From Micromonospora avicenniae (GTDB lineage Bacteria; Actinomycetota; Actinomycetes; Mycobacteriales; Micromonosporaceae), in NCBI RefSeq assembly GCF_900156065.1, contig NZ_FTNF01000029.1, forward strand, positions 1 to 64,000: a DNA stretch of 64,000 nt, written 5' to 3'. Shown here piece after piece: positions 7,519 to 16,829 of the stretch (the stretch's first letter is position 1; every line of letters starts with the position of its first letter). Position numbers and translations under genes: made by a program. The notes below the pieces were generated by a model. That model did not search any database, had not been told where the DNA came from, and saw only the letters and a program-made list of their open reading frames with translations.

Positions 7519-8814
7519 TCAGTGCCCGTTGTGGTACGGGCCGTCCACGTAGACGAGCGCGTCGCCGACAGCCCGCTCGGCGCCGCCCGGGTGGTTGACC
7601 AGGACCCCGTCGACGGCCATCGCGGTGGAGCCGCCGCCGTCGAGGTTGATCGCGTCGGTCAGGCCGAGCGCCTGGGCGACGGCGGCCGTCTCGTCCATCG
7701 TGGTGCCGACACTGGTGGTCTGCCGGCCGTCGATGGTGGCGAGCACGATCTTCCCGTCGCGCATCGTGCCGGCGATCGTACGGGGATTGCGGCCGAAGAA
7801 GCTGTCACCGGGAGCCCCGGCGGGCACGACGATCTGGCCGTTCCTCGTCAGCTGGTACCGCCCGGTCACCCCGAACAGCCCGGGCCGCAGCGGGAGCTGC
7901 TCGCCGTTCTGGTCGGTCAGGGTCGACTTCTGCTCGACGCATCCGGCGCCGGCCACGTCGAGCAGGGCGACGGTGTCCTGGCCGGTCGCCTGCAGCGAGG
8001 TCTGACCGGTGGCGAGCGCGGTGCCGCGGGTGGTGGCGGTACGGACCACGCAGCCGCGCCGGTCGAGCACGACCTCAACACCCGCGCCGGACGGGGTGGC
8101 GGCGGCGAACTCGGGGGTGATCTGGACGACGTCACCGGGCAGGGTGCACTGCGTCTGGTCGGCGAGAGCGGCGCAGCCGGCGGGAACCACCGGCGGGTGG
8201 TTGACGAACTCCAGCGGCAGGACGGCCCCGGTCTCCCGGCTCCGCACGCTGCCCGACCAGCTCAGCTTGCCGGTGACGGCCCGGTTGCTGTTCGCGTCGA
8301 CGACGAAGTTGGCCTCGGCCGGGTCGGTGACCGGCTCGCTGAGCAGCTTCCCGCCGAACAGCCCCAGCCCCACCGGGTCACCCGGGTAGAGCTGGCTGGC
8401 GGTGAAGGTGAAGAAGGAGGCGTTGACGCCGGCCAGCGCGCCCGAGCTGCGTACCAAATCGGTGGTCTTCTCGACCTTGGCGAGGTCCGGGCCGTAGGTG
8501 GCCTTCAGGTGGCCGCGCGCGGTGTGCGGGTCGATGGTGAGGACGTTGACCACCCACGGACCCCGCGTGGTGGTGTTGATCTGGTCGGCCGGCGCCGGCT
8601 CGGTGCCCCGCACGATGCGGGTCAGGGTGACGCCCTCGGCCAGGGTGCTGCTGGTGGTGACCTCGGTCAGGTCCGCGTCGCCGAGCGGGAGCGTGCCGGT
8701 GGCGGCCTCGGCGGGAGCGCCCGGGGCGACACCGAGACTGATCGCGGCCAGGGCCGCGGCGGCGATCGCGCCGGCCCGGCGCAGGCCGGACAGGCCAGGA
8801 GTGGAAAGAGTCAT
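7519..8814 (-). CDS. Secreted phosphodiester glycosidase family protein, second copy
   Basis: A 431-residue exported protein. The signal peptide has a basic start, a hydrophobic core at about residues 12-30, and ends near AEA-ATG. The family elements are GVNASFFTF near residue 130 and AINLDGGGSTAMAV near residue 390. Inserted cysteine-containing loops (for example GCAALADQTQC) set it apart from the copy at 3660-4919. It diverges from the SigE-type sigma gene at 8976, so the 160-base gap probably holds both promoters. AAGGG precedes ATG 8814. Substrate unknown. Confidence 0.88.
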   Translation of the reverse strand: MTLSTPGLSGLRRAGAIAAAALAAISLGVAPGAPAEAATGTLPLGDADLTEVTTSSTLAEGVTLTRIVRGTEPAPADQINTTTRGPWVVNVLTIDPHTARGHLKATYGPDLAKVEKTTDLVRSSGALAGVNASFFTFTASQLYPGDPVGLGLFGGKLLSEPVTDPAEANFVVDANSNRAVTGKLSWSGSVRSRETGAVLPLEFVNHPPVVPAGCAALADQTQCTLPGDVVQITPEFAAATPSGAGVEVVLDRRGCVVRTATTRGTALATGQTSLQATGQDTVALLDVAGAGCVEQKSTLTDQNGEQLPLRPGLFGVTGRYQLTRNGQIVVPAGAPGDSFFGRNPRTIAGTMRDGKIVLATIDGRQTTSVGTTMDETAAVAQALGLTDAINLDGGGSTAMAVDGVLVNHPGGAERAVGDALVYVDGPYHNGH

Positions 8815-8975
8815 GCCTCGACCCTTCCGACGACACGGAACGATCTACCCGACACCACCTGACACTTCGGCAAATTGTGAGTAAGGAGGGGGATCCGGGT
8901 AGGCCCCACAAAAGACGGAGAAGAAATCTCCTCACACGCGGCAACATCCGGCTGTGCCCGCGCCGTTCTAACCGC

Positions 8976-9515
8976 GTGAGAGCCGAGGACGAGGAACGCT
9001 TCCGGGAGTTCGTCGCCGCCCAACTGCCCGTGCTGCGGAAACTCGCGTACGTCACCTGCGGTGACTGGCACACGGCGGAGGACGCGGTGGCGACGGCGCT
9101 GGCCAAGCTGTACCCGCGCTGGCTGCGGCTGGAGCGACCCGACCTGTACGTGCGGACGATGGTGGTACGTGCCGCCATCGACGAGAAGCGCCGCCCGTGG
9201 CGACGGGAACGTGCGGCGGGCGACGCCCTTCCCGACCTGGCGCGACGCGACGAACTGACGCTGGTCGACGACCGGCTGCGGATCCGGGCCGCCCTACAGG
9301 CCATCTCGCCCGGGCAGCGTGCCGCCGTGCTCTGCCGGCACTACCTCGGCATGAGCTTGGAGGAGACGGCCGACGCACTCGGCTGCCATGTCGGCACCGC
9401 CAAGAGCCAGACCTCACGCGGCCTCGCCCGCCTCCGTCAGGTGCTGGGCGCCGACCGGATCGACCTGGACGAAACCATGCGACCAGAACGGGAGAAGACC
9501 AGTGCACGTGCATGA
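8976..9515 (+). CDS. SigE-family (ECF) RNA polymerase sigma factor
   Basis: A 179-residue sigma-70-like factor with region 2 (LRKLAYVTCGDWHTAEDAV..) and region 4 (ISPGQRAAVLCRHYLGMSLEETADALGCHVGTAK). This is the arrangement of the SigE/ECF40-50-like groups of actinomycetes. GTG 8976 (VRAEDEERFREF) fits the family length; an upstream ATG at 8877 would add 33 atypical basic residues. The next gene overlaps its end by 14 bases and encodes its likely membrane partner. Upstream GGCAACA..CGTTCT resembles an ECF promoter and may reflect autoregulation (inference). Confidence 0.85.
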   Translation: MRAEDEERFREFVAAQLPVLRKLAYVTCGDWHTAEDAVATALAKLYPRWLRLERPDLYVRTMVVRAAIDEKRRPWRRERAAGDALPDLARRDELTLVDDRLRIRAALQAISPGQRAAVLCRHYLGMSLEETADALGCHVGTAKSQTSRGLARLRQVLGADRIDLDETMRPEREKTSARA

Positions 9516-10677
9516 GCTGGTGGAGACGGCGGCGTCGGACGCGCCGCCGCCCCGGTACACCGTCGACGACATCGTGACCGCCGGCCGGACGGTGCAGAGG
9601 CGCCGTCGCGCCGGGTGGACCGTGGCCTCCGCCGCGCTCGCCGTCACCGGCGTGGTCGTGGCGAGCAGCATCGGCCTACCCGGCACCGCGGTGCGCCCGC
9701 CCGCCGGGCAACTGCCCGCTGCGGCCACGTCCCTGGCGGCGACCGCCTCGCCGCTCACCCCGGCTCCCACTTGGGAGTTCCCGGACGACCCGTTCACCTA
9801 CGTCTTCCAGCGGTTCGACGCGGGCAAGCTCCACGTGCAGAACCCGGCCGTCGCGTCGAGGGCGTACCAGATCGCCGCGCTGCACATCGACGGCCTGGTC
9901 ACCCACGACCGCGCCGTCGATTCCGCAACGGCCCCACAGCCGTCCGAGGGCGAGAGCAGCCTCTACGCGTACCTGACCGTGTACCGCCCGGGCGCCTTCG
10001 ACCCGCGGAAGTTCGGCGGGAGCCGGGTCACCGTCGAGGGGCACCAGGCAATCGAGCGGGACGGGCCGTCCTACGGCCAGAACCTGCGCCGGGCGCTCGC
10101 CTGGGAGTACACCGACGATGCCTGGGCGGTCGCGGAGACCCTCGCGAAACCGTCGGACGTCGGCTTCGCCGACCTGCGTGGCCTGGTGGGCGGGCTACGG
10201 CCCGGCGCGCCGACCCCGGCCCGGGTGCCGTTCAACGTCGAGTACGTACCCGCCGGCTACCGCGCCGCCGAGATCGGGCAGCACGCCTTCGCCGGCCTCA
10301 ACGGCATCGCCGGCGCCGGTGACGGCAACTACGGCGGCGCCATCTTCGCCGCCCCGGCCCTGCCCACGAGCGGGCTGACCGAGCCGTACGGCGGTCCGGA
10401 GGGTGAGGACCCGCCCGGCAGCTTCCAGATCCTCGTCCTGCCGAACGCCAAGTCCAACCAAGCGCTGAAGGACGGTGAGCAGCCGCCGGCCGAGCCGAAG
10501 TGCGGTAACGGCTTCTGCACCGCGTGGACCGCTGACGGTAGGACCACCATCCAGGTGGACAGCGACGGCCGGCTCCCCGACGCGGAGATGATCAAAATCC
10601 TGAAGGGGATCGAGCTGGCCGACGTCACCGACGACCGCACCTGGCCGCTGGCGAGCACCGCGCTGCGGGCCGGCTGA
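9502..10677 (+). CDS. Predicted membrane partner (anti-sigma-like) of the SigE-type factor
   Basis: A 391-residue protein with a cytoplasmic N-terminus of about 37 residues, one membrane segment (about residues 38-60, WTVASAALAVTGVVVASS), and a long extracytoplasmic domain. Its 14-base overlap with the sigma gene and its topology suggest that it holds or senses for that sigma factor. The short cytoplasmic end has no HxxxCxxC zinc anti-sigma motif. Cys residues occur late, near KCGNGFC. GTG 9502 follows GGAGAAG. The paralogous layout recurs at 51326-52797. The function is inferred from context only. Confidence 0.7.
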   Translation: MHVHELVETAASDAPPPRYTVDDIVTAGRTVQRRRRAGWTVASAALAVTGVVVASSIGLPGTAVRPPAGQLPAAATSLAATASPLTPAPTWEFPDDPFTYVFQRFDAGKLHVQNPAVASRAYQIAALHIDGLVTHDRAVDSATAPQPSEGESSLYAYLTVYRPGAFDPRKFGGSRVTVEGHQAIERDGPSYGQNLRRALAWEYTDDAWAVAETLAKPSDVGFADLRGLVGGLRPGAPTPARVPFNVEYVPAGYRAAEIGQHAFAGLNGIAGAGDGNYGGAIFAAPALPTSGLTEPYGGPEGEDPPGSFQILVLPNAKSNQALKDGEQPPAEPKCGNGFCTAWTADGRTTIQVDSDGRLPDAEMIKILKGIELADVTDDRTWPLASTALRAG

Positions 10678-10718
10678 TCGGCTAACGGCGCAGGTCACTG
10701 ACCCACCGGCCGTACGTC

Positions 10719-10752
10719 GGGCCGGGCCCGGCGCTCCAGCCGGGCCCGGCCC
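10719..10752 (+). terminator. GC-rich hairpin after the sigma/anti-sigma pair
   Basis: Perfect 14-base arms GGGCCGGGCCCGGC and GCCGGGCCCGGCCC with a six-base loop, 41 bases after the stop codon. Confidence 0.7.
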
Positions 10753-10892
10753 GGCTCTGTGGACGGTGCTGTGGATCATGCCCGCCGATCATTGCCAAAG
10801 GCAACGATCTGGCGGTACGAACAGGAGCGATACCCCGGTGGCCTGCAACGGAGCGTCGGCCACCGAAACTCAGCCAACCCAAAGGGGGGCTA

Positions 10893-13112
10893 ATGGCACG
10901 CAGCCGGATAGCCGGTGCCGCAGCCATCGCAATCGTCGTACCGCTCCTGGGTGTCCTTCCCGCGTCCGGCGCGGCGGCCGCTCCCGCCCAGCCGGCGACG
11001 AAGAACGACCGGCCCAGCGACGACACCCGCGAACTCGCCCGCAAGACGTTCAAGGTCGACGGCCACGAGGTCGCGACGCCGACCCGCTACCAGCCGCGCG
11101 CCCAGGCGCGCTCGGGGGCGAAGGCCGCGGCGCAGACGCCGGCAATCGGCACGGTCCGCCAGTGGCTCGGGCTCGACGACATCGACGGCACCTACTACCG
11201 CAAGGACTACACGCTGCGGGGTGTCGGCGAGAACATCGAGGTGTGGGTCGCCAACGACGTCTCGTTCCCGGCGAACGACTGCCGCAACCAGGTGGCCTCG
11301 ACGACGCAGATCACCGACGAGCAGGTGCAGAGCTTCGTCCACGAGTTCGACACCAACATGTACCCGAAGGAGACGGCGGCGTTCAGCCGGCCGCCGGACC
11401 GGGACGGCACCAACGCCCAGGTCGGGCCGGACGCCGACGGCAACGGTGGTGACTACACCGGGGCCGGCAACAAGACGGTCACGCTGGTCGACAACGTCCG
11501 GGACGACAACTACTACGACTTCCCGGCCGCGCCGACCTACGTCGCCGGCTTCTTCTCGGCGCAGCTCAACGAGCTGTTCGACCGCAACGTGATGACCATC
11601 GACGCGTTCGACTGGCTGCACCGCACCGGGGCGAACCCGCCGAACGAGCCGACCGACGACCTGTGCACCAGCCGCCCGGCCCGCCCGTTCAGCTACGAGG
11701 GCACCTTCGCGCACGAGTGGCAGCACCTGGCGCAGTACTACACCGACCCGTTCGAGGGCGTCTGGCTCAACGAGGGCCTGTCCGACTTCGCCCAGACGAT
11801 CACCGGGTACGTCAACACCAAGGCGACCGTGTTCGACCCGGGCGCCGACGGTCACCTCTTCTGCTACCAGGGCTTCGGCACCGTGCAGACGCCGTACAAC
11901 GCCAACCCGCGTGACTGCGGCGGCCCGGAGAACTCGCTGAACCTGTGGGACGAGAGCCCCAACGCGAACGCGGTGCTGGCCGACTACGGCAACGCCTACG
12001 CGTTCATCCAGTTCCTCTACGACCGGTACGGCAACGACATCGTCCACCGGCTGCACAACGACGGTGACCGGCAGGGTCTGGCGAGCCTGGAGGAGGCGCT
12101 GAAGGCCGAGGGCGCCAAGGACATGTACCAGGTCATCCACGACTACCAGACGATGACGCTGGTCGACAAGATCGTCGGGGACTCCAGCCGCGGGACCATG
12201 CTCGGCGTGCCGAAGAGCCGGGTGACCACCGAGAGCCTGCGCTCCACGGTCAACCTGGACAACCCGGCCGCGTACGCGACCCCGGGCGCGGCCCCGAACG
12301 GCGCCGACTACGTGCCGCTGCAGAAGGCCGACGGCAAGCTGCTGCGCGGTAGCGACCTGAAGTCGCTGTCGTTCCAGGGCGCCAAGACCCTGCCGGCGCA
12401 GCCGCTGGCCTGGACCGTGGTCGACAACGACCCCGACCGCGCGGGCAACCCCGTGCTGTTCTCCGGCAACGGCAACAACACCGACGCGGCCGCCGTCACC
12501 CAGGTCACCGTGCCGACGGCCGACCCGACGCTGCGCTTCGTCGCCAAGTACGGCGCGGAGTTCGGCTTCGACTACGGCTACGTCACCGTCTCCACCGACG
12601 GCGGTGCCACCTACACCGCCATCGCGGGCGACAAGACGGTCGACGGGCCGCTCGGCCCGGGCGTCAACGGCACCACCAACGGGTTCGAGGCCCACACGTA
12701 CGACCTGTCCGCGTACGCCGGCAAGTCCGTCCTGCTCGGCTTCCGCTACCTCAGCGACGGCGGCGTCAACGAGGGCGGCTGGCTGATCGACGACATCACC
12801 GTCGGCGGCACCACGGTCAGCGACGGTAGCAGCCTCGCCCCGTTCGACTCGCCCACCGAGATCAAGCCGGTCGCCGTCGACAACTGGAACCTGCGCCTCA
12901 TCGGCATCGACGAGAAGCACTCGCGCGCCTCGCAGTTCGAGTTCGACGGCAAGTCCGACCTCACCCTCAACCGGGCGCAGCTGGCGAAGCTGAGCCAGTT
13001 CCCGAAGGTCGTCGCCGTGGTCGCCTACGACGAGCCGACCGAGCAGGTCACCCAGTACGCGCCGTACACCCTGAAGGTCAACAACGTCGTCCAGCCGGGC
13101 GGCACCAACTGA
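10893..13112 (+). CDS. Secreted immune inhibitor A-like zinc metalloprotease (M6-type)
   Basis: A 739-residue exported peptidase. The signal peptide spans about residues 1-30 and is followed by a propeptide-like region. The catalytic HEWQH is at residues 274-278 and the downstream NEGLSDF at 293-299, giving the HExxH..NExxxD layout of M6/gluzincin-like enzymes. The C-terminal part (about 480-670) has a MAM/lectin-like beta-sandwich feel with WTVVDND and GWLIDDITVGG, typical of immune inhibitor A C-terminal domains. AAAGGGGGG precedes ATG 10893. It probably degrades extracellular protein. A strong hairpin at 13128 ends the transcript. Confidence 0.88.
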   Translation: MARSRIAGAAAIAIVVPLLGVLPASGAAAAPAQPATKNDRPSDDTRELARKTFKVDGHEVATPTRYQPRAQARSGAKAAAQTPAIGTVRQWLGLDDIDGTYYRKDYTLRGVGENIEVWVANDVSFPANDCRNQVASTTQITDEQVQSFVHEFDTNMYPKETAAFSRPPDRDGTNAQVGPDADGNGGDYTGAGNKTVTLVDNVRDDNYYDFPAAPTYVAGFFSAQLNELFDRNVMTIDAFDWLHRTGANPPNEPTDDLCTSRPARPFSYEGTFAHEWQHLAQYYTDPFEGVWLNEGLSDFAQTITGYVNTKATVFDPGADGHLFCYQGFGTVQTPYNANPRDCGGPENSLNLWDESPNANAVLADYGNAYAFIQFLYDRYGNDIVHRLHNDGDRQGLASLEEALKAEGAKDMYQVIHDYQTMTLVDKIVGDSSRGTMLGVPKSRVTTESLRSTVNLDNPAAYATPGAAPNGADYVPLQKADGKLLRGSDLKSLSFQGAKTLPAQPLAWTVVDNDPDRAGNPVLFSGNGNNTDAAAVTQVTVPTADPTLRFVAKYGAEFGFDYGYVTVSTDGGATYTAIAGDKTVDGPLGPGVNGTTNGFEAHTYDLSAYAGKSVLLGFRYLSDGGVNEGGWLIDDITVGGTTVSDGSSLAPFDSPTEIKPVAVDNWNLRLIGIDEKHSRASQFEFDGKSDLTLNRAQLAKLSQFPKVVAVVAYDEPTEQVTQYAPYTLKVNNVVQPGGTN

Positions 13113-13127
13113 CCTGAGCCGTTCCGA

Positions 13128-13160
13128 GGGCGCCTGTCACCGATCCGGTGGCAGGCGCCC
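13128..13160 (+). terminator. Strong hairpin terminator of the metalloprotease gene
   Basis: GGGCGCCTGTCACC pairs with GGTGGCAGGCGCCC (one G-T pair) around a five-base loop, and TGTT follows. It starts 15 bases after the stop codon. Confidence 0.85.
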
Positions 13161-13180
13161 TGTTCGATCGTTGCAACCTC

Positions 13181-13210
13181 GGTGCCTGTCACTTCGGTAG
13201 CAGGTGCCCC
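13181..13210 (+). repeat. Degenerate copy of the preceding terminator hairpin
   Basis: GGTGCCTGTCAC..GGTAGCAGGTGCC is a mutated repeat of the hairpin at 13128-13160, starting 53 bases downstream. Pairing is weaker. It looks like a local duplication that is decaying, or a backup terminator. Confidence 0.5.
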
Positions 13211-13259
13211 GGTTGATCTCCTACGATGAGCCGTCGTCTCATTGGTGAGGATGGATTCC

Positions 13260-14105
13260 GTGAACGATCGGCCCATGGCAGGTAGGACCGTCGTGATCAC
13301 CGGGGCCAGCGCGGGCCTCGGCGCCGAGGCGGCCCGCCGCCTGGCCCGGCTGGGCGCGACCGTGGCGGTGGTCGGCCGGTCACCGGAGAAGACCGCCGCC
13401 GTCGCCCGCGAGATCGGCGGCGAGCCCCTGGTCACCGACTTCGCCCGGCTGACCGACGTACGCAAGCTCGCCGACACCCTCCTGGAGCGTTACCCCCGCA
13501 TCGACGTCCTCGCCAACAACGCCGGCGTCGTGCTGGCCAGGCGCAGCCGCACCGAGGACGGCCACGACACCATGTTCCAGGTCAACTACCTGGCCCCGTT
13601 CCTGCTCACCAACCTGCTGCTGGACCGGCTCACCACCCCCGGACCGGCGCGGGTCATCGCCACCTCCAGCAAGGCCAACCGGTCCACCGGCATCGACCTC
13701 GACGACCTGGAAGGCGCACGCCAGCGATCCGAGATGCTCCGGTACGGGATCACGAAGCTGCAGAACATCCTGTTCACCCGCGAGCTGGCCCGCCGTACGC
13801 AGGGCACCGGGCTGACCGCGACGGCGTTCCACCCGGGCGTGGTGCCCGGCACCGCGATCAACCGGAGCACCCCGCTGATCGCCGCGCTGTCCCGGTACCG
13901 CCTGCTGGGCCGGGTAGCCACTCTCGAGGAGGGTGCCGCGCCGCTGGTCCACCTGGCCACGATGCCGGACCCGGAGACGGCCAACGGCAGCTACTACCAC
14001 TGCCTCAAGCCCAACGGGCCGGTGCACCCACACGCCAACGACGACCAGCTGGCGGCCCGCCTGTGGGACCGCACGGCAGAACTGCTCGGCCTCCGGGTGG
14101 CGTGA
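13260..14105 (+). CDS. Short-chain dehydrogenase/reductase (SDR)
   Basis: A 281-residue NAD(P)-dependent oxidoreductase with the Rossmann motif TGASAGLG near residue 15, NNAG near residue 88, catalytic Ser in ATSSKA, and YGITK as the YxxxK pair. It is closest in style to retinol-dehydrogenase-like classical SDRs. GTG 13260 lies nine bases after GAGG. ATG 13251 and TTG 13242 are alternative starts in the same frame. It is monocistronic, and its substrate cannot be predicted. Confidence 0.88.
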   Translation: MNDRPMAGRTVVITGASAGLGAEAARRLARLGATVAVVGRSPEKTAAVAREIGGEPLVTDFARLTDVRKLADTLLERYPRIDVLANNAGVVLARRSRTEDGHDTMFQVNYLAPFLLTNLLLDRLTTPGPARVIATSSKANRSTGIDLDDLEGARQRSEMLRYGITKLQNILFTRELARRTQGTGLTATAFHPGVVPGTAINRSTPLIAALSRYRLLGRVATLEEGAAPLVHLATMPDPETANGSYYHCLKPNGPVHPHANDDQLAARLWDRTAELLGLRVA

Positions 14106-14234
14106 CGAGGTCGGACCGGCGGCGCGCCGGGGCGGCTGCCGCGTCCCGGCGGGCCGGCTGCGTATGACGGTCCCGGCTGCCGCTTCCCGGTGGGCCGGTT
14201 TAGGTGCGGCCCCATTCGACGGCCGCTCGACCCG

Positions 14235-14630
14235 TCAGGTGGTCCGGCGAGGCTTGGGCACCTGCCGGTTGAAGACCGGCATGAGGGCCAGGACCAGCGC
14301 GTCCTTCGTACCCTCCGGGTTCTCGGTCTCCTGCCAGCGGACCTCACGCCGGCCCAGCCAGCCGGCGATGTCCTCGGCGGTCGCCGCCCGGGTCGGGGTG
14401 TCGAGGAGCTGGCCGACCTGCTCGTGCAGCACCGACGAGTCCCGGCTGCCGGTCAGGTGCTGCCGCAGACGCCGACGCAGGTTGCCGGTCCAGCCGACGT
14501 AGACGACTGTGCCCCCGTCGAGGACCACGTGCACGCCCCGCGCCGCCGGGGCACTGGCGGCGGTGTCTGCGTTGTACGGCTGCGCGGGCGTGAAACCGGC
14601 CAGCAAGTCATCGATCAGGGCGACGGGCAT
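14235..14630 (-). CDS. GIY-YIG nuclease family protein
   Basis: A 131-residue protein with a GIY-YIG core. The GIY tripeptide is replaced by GVH (GVHVVLDGGTVVYVG) and YIG reads YVG. The conserved Arg is in GNLRRRLRQHL, and the distal part ends PVFNRQ. The conserved structure suggests DNA nicking or cutting, while the GVH replacement may weaken catalysis. It stands alone and converges with the SDR gene. The distal acidic residue is probably in the ETENPEGTKDAL segment. Role unknown. Confidence 0.75.
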   Translation of the reverse strand: MPVALIDDLLAGFTPAQPYNADTAASAPAARGVHVVLDGGTVVYVGWTGNLRRRLRQHLTGSRDSSVLHEQVGQLLDTPTRAATAEDIAGWLGRREVRWQETENPEGTKDALVLALMPVFNRQVPKPRRTT

Positions 14631-14816
14631 TCCCGGAGGCTACTACTCCGCACCCCTGCACGGGCCATCGTGCTGGTCGCGCCGCCGGCAGCGTCCGGCA
14701 CCGCCTCGCCTGGCGTCACATCGGAAGCTTGATCGCGCGGCAGATCAATGTGACGCGGTACGACGGCGAAGCGCCGTACTCACGGAATGATCAACACGGG
14801 GACCGGAGGACGCCCG

Positions 14817-16820
14817 ATGGCGCACACACCCACCCGCTTACGACGGTTCGGCATCGCCCTGGTGGCGGCGCTCGCCGCCGTGACCCTACTGACCGCGACG
14901 CCCGCCCAGGCCGGGCCGGCGATCAACCCGCCGCCGGCGACCAGCGCGACGGCTGTCTCGTCCACCCAGATCCGGGTGAACTGGCAGGCGGCGCCGCAGG
15001 CATCGTCGTACCGGGTTTCCCGCTCGACCGGGTCGAGTGGCCCCTACACCCAGGTCGGCAGCAGCACCAGCCTGGAATTCCTCGACTCCGGGCTCGCCCC
15101 GGCCACCACCTACTACTACGTAGTGCAGGCCGAGTACCGGAACAAGCTCTCCGGCCAGTCGCCCCAGGCGAGCGCCACCACCCTGCCGGTGCTCTCCGCG
15201 CCGAGCGGCCTGCGGCTCACCGGCACCCCGTCGGTGATGGAGCTGACCTGGGTGGCGGTGCCCGGCGCGGCCCGCTACGAGGTGTACCGGCATCACCCGA
15301 TCGACGGGGACAGCCTGATCACCACGACCACCGAGCCGTCGTTCCGCGAGACCGGACGCTCGGACGGCTACTACTACCAATACAAGGTGCGCGCCCTGGC
15401 CGCGAACGGCGCGGCCGGCCCGTTCGCGTCCGGTGCCGCGTACACCGGCCTGGCGACCACCACCACGATCGCCGTCGACCCGACCCGCTCCGAGCAGGGC
15501 CAGTCGGTGGCGCTGTCCGCGCGGGTCCGCACCGCCGACGGGTCCGAGCCGTGGGGCAAGGTGGTCTTCATGGCCGGCAGCGAGGTCGTCGGCCAGGCCA
15601 CCCTCTGGCACGGGTACGCCGCCATGGTGACCACCCCGAAGGCCAGCTCGGTGAGCTACTACGCCCAATTCGAGGGCTACGGCACCAACCCGAACAACGG
15701 TGGCAGCTCCTCGGCGGACCTGCCGTTGCAGATCGACCCGGCGTACGGCGAGGTGTCCTTCGGCCCGTCCGAGGCGGCCCGGGTCGGCTCGACCGAGACG
15801 GCCATCGCCGCCGGCGACCTCACCGGCGACGGGCTCACCGACGTGGTGCTCACCACCGGCATCGAGGCCGACGCCGGGGACCTCAACCACTCGGCGTACC
15901 TCTACGTCCAGCTGCCGGAGCACCGGCTCGCCGCGCCCGTCCGCTACGCCACGTCGGCGCCGACCGGCGGCAGCATGGTCCCGGTCATCGCCGACATCGA
16001 CAGCGACGGCCGCAACGAACTGCTGGTCGCCTCCGGCGAAGGGCTGGACCTGTACCGCCAGTCCACCGGCGGGCTCGCCGCACCGGTGGCGCTGCCGTTC
16101 GGCGCGGCCCTCGGCGACGTACACGTCATCGACCTCGACCAGGACGGCAAGCTGGACCTGGTGGCCACCACCAACGAGTCGGTGCTCGTGCGCTACGGCA
16201 CCGGGACGGGCGAGTTCGCCGCGCCAGTTGCCGTGACCACGCCGCTCTCCGGTCCGGTCCTGGGAGTCGCCGACGTCACCGGCGGTCCCGGCCTGGACCT
16301 GGTACGCCTCGACGGCCGGAAGGTCATCGTCGTGGAGCAGACCTCCGCGCGCACCTTCGCCGCTCCGGCCGGCGTTCCCGTGCCGGAGGGGCAGGAGATC
16401 GACGCGCACTCGTTCGCGACCGGCGACGTCACCGGCGACGGCCGGGCCGACGTGGTCGTCACCGTCACCGGCAACATGCCCGACCCGCGGATCTCCGTGC
16501 TGACGCACGACGCCACTGGGGCGCTCGCCGCGTGGCAGGTCTACGTCGCGTCCGACATGCCCGAACCGGTCGTCCTCGAGGACATGGACGGCGACTCGCG
16601 GCTGGACGTGGTGGTCGCCCACGGCGGCTGGTACCAGGTGGGCGTCCTGCTCCAGCGCCCCGACGGCCGCCTGGGCCGCGAGCAGCAGGGCTACAACGCC
16701 TACTACGCCTCCCACTACGAGCACCGCGGTCTCGCGGTCGGCGACATCAACAGCGACGGCCACAAGGACGTGCTGCTGGCCGACTACAACAACGGCCTCG
16801 TGGTGGTCCCCGGCGCGTAG
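14817..16820 (+). CDS. Secreted protein with fibronectin type III and FG-GAP/VCBS repeats
   Basis: A 667-residue exported protein. The signal peptide ends near AQA (about residue 30). Two fibronectin type III domains follow (about 35-220), then an Ig-like Big_3-type domain (about 220-310). A seven-bladed FG-GAP/VCBS propeller comes next, with repeated DxTGDGxxD, DIDSDGRNE, DLDQDGKLD, DMDGDSRLD and DINSDGHKD calcium-binding loops. Such proteins bind surfaces or glycans. ATG 14817 follows GGAGG, and an upstream in-frame ATG at 14787 is not preferred. A strong hairpin follows the stop. Confidence 0.87.
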   Translation: MAHTPTRLRRFGIALVAALAAVTLLTATPAQAGPAINPPPATSATAVSSTQIRVNWQAAPQASSYRVSRSTGSSGPYTQVGSSTSLEFLDSGLAPATTYYYVVQAEYRNKLSGQSPQASATTLPVLSAPSGLRLTGTPSVMELTWVAVPGAARYEVYRHHPIDGDSLITTTTEPSFRETGRSDGYYYQYKVRALAANGAAGPFASGAAYTGLATTTTIAVDPTRSEQGQSVALSARVRTADGSEPWGKVVFMAGSEVVGQATLWHGYAAMVTTPKASSVSYYAQFEGYGTNPNNGGSSSADLPLQIDPAYGEVSFGPSEAARVGSTETAIAAGDLTGDGLTDVVLTTGIEADAGDLNHSAYLYVQLPEHRLAAPVRYATSAPTGGSMVPVIADIDSDGRNELLVASGEGLDLYRQSTGGLAAPVALPFGAALGDVHVIDLDQDGKLDLVATTNESVLVRYGTGTGEFAAPVAVTTPLSGPVLGVADVTGGPGLDLVRLDGRKVIVVEQTSARTFAAPAGVPVPEGQEIDAHSFATGDVTGDGRADVVVTVTGNMPDPRISVLTHDATGALAAWQVYVASDMPEPVVLEDMDGDSRLDVVVAHGGWYQVGVLLQRPDGRLGREQQGYNAYYASHYEHRGLAVGDINSDGHKDVLLADYNNGLVVVPGA

Positions 16821-16829
16821 CGGACTCCG

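Noticed and set aside
7375..8862. A 495-codon plus-strand frame across the second phosphodiester glycosidase gene
   Set aside because: The minus strand encodes a full exported enzyme with family motifs. The plus frame is a His/Gly/Arg-rich shadow.
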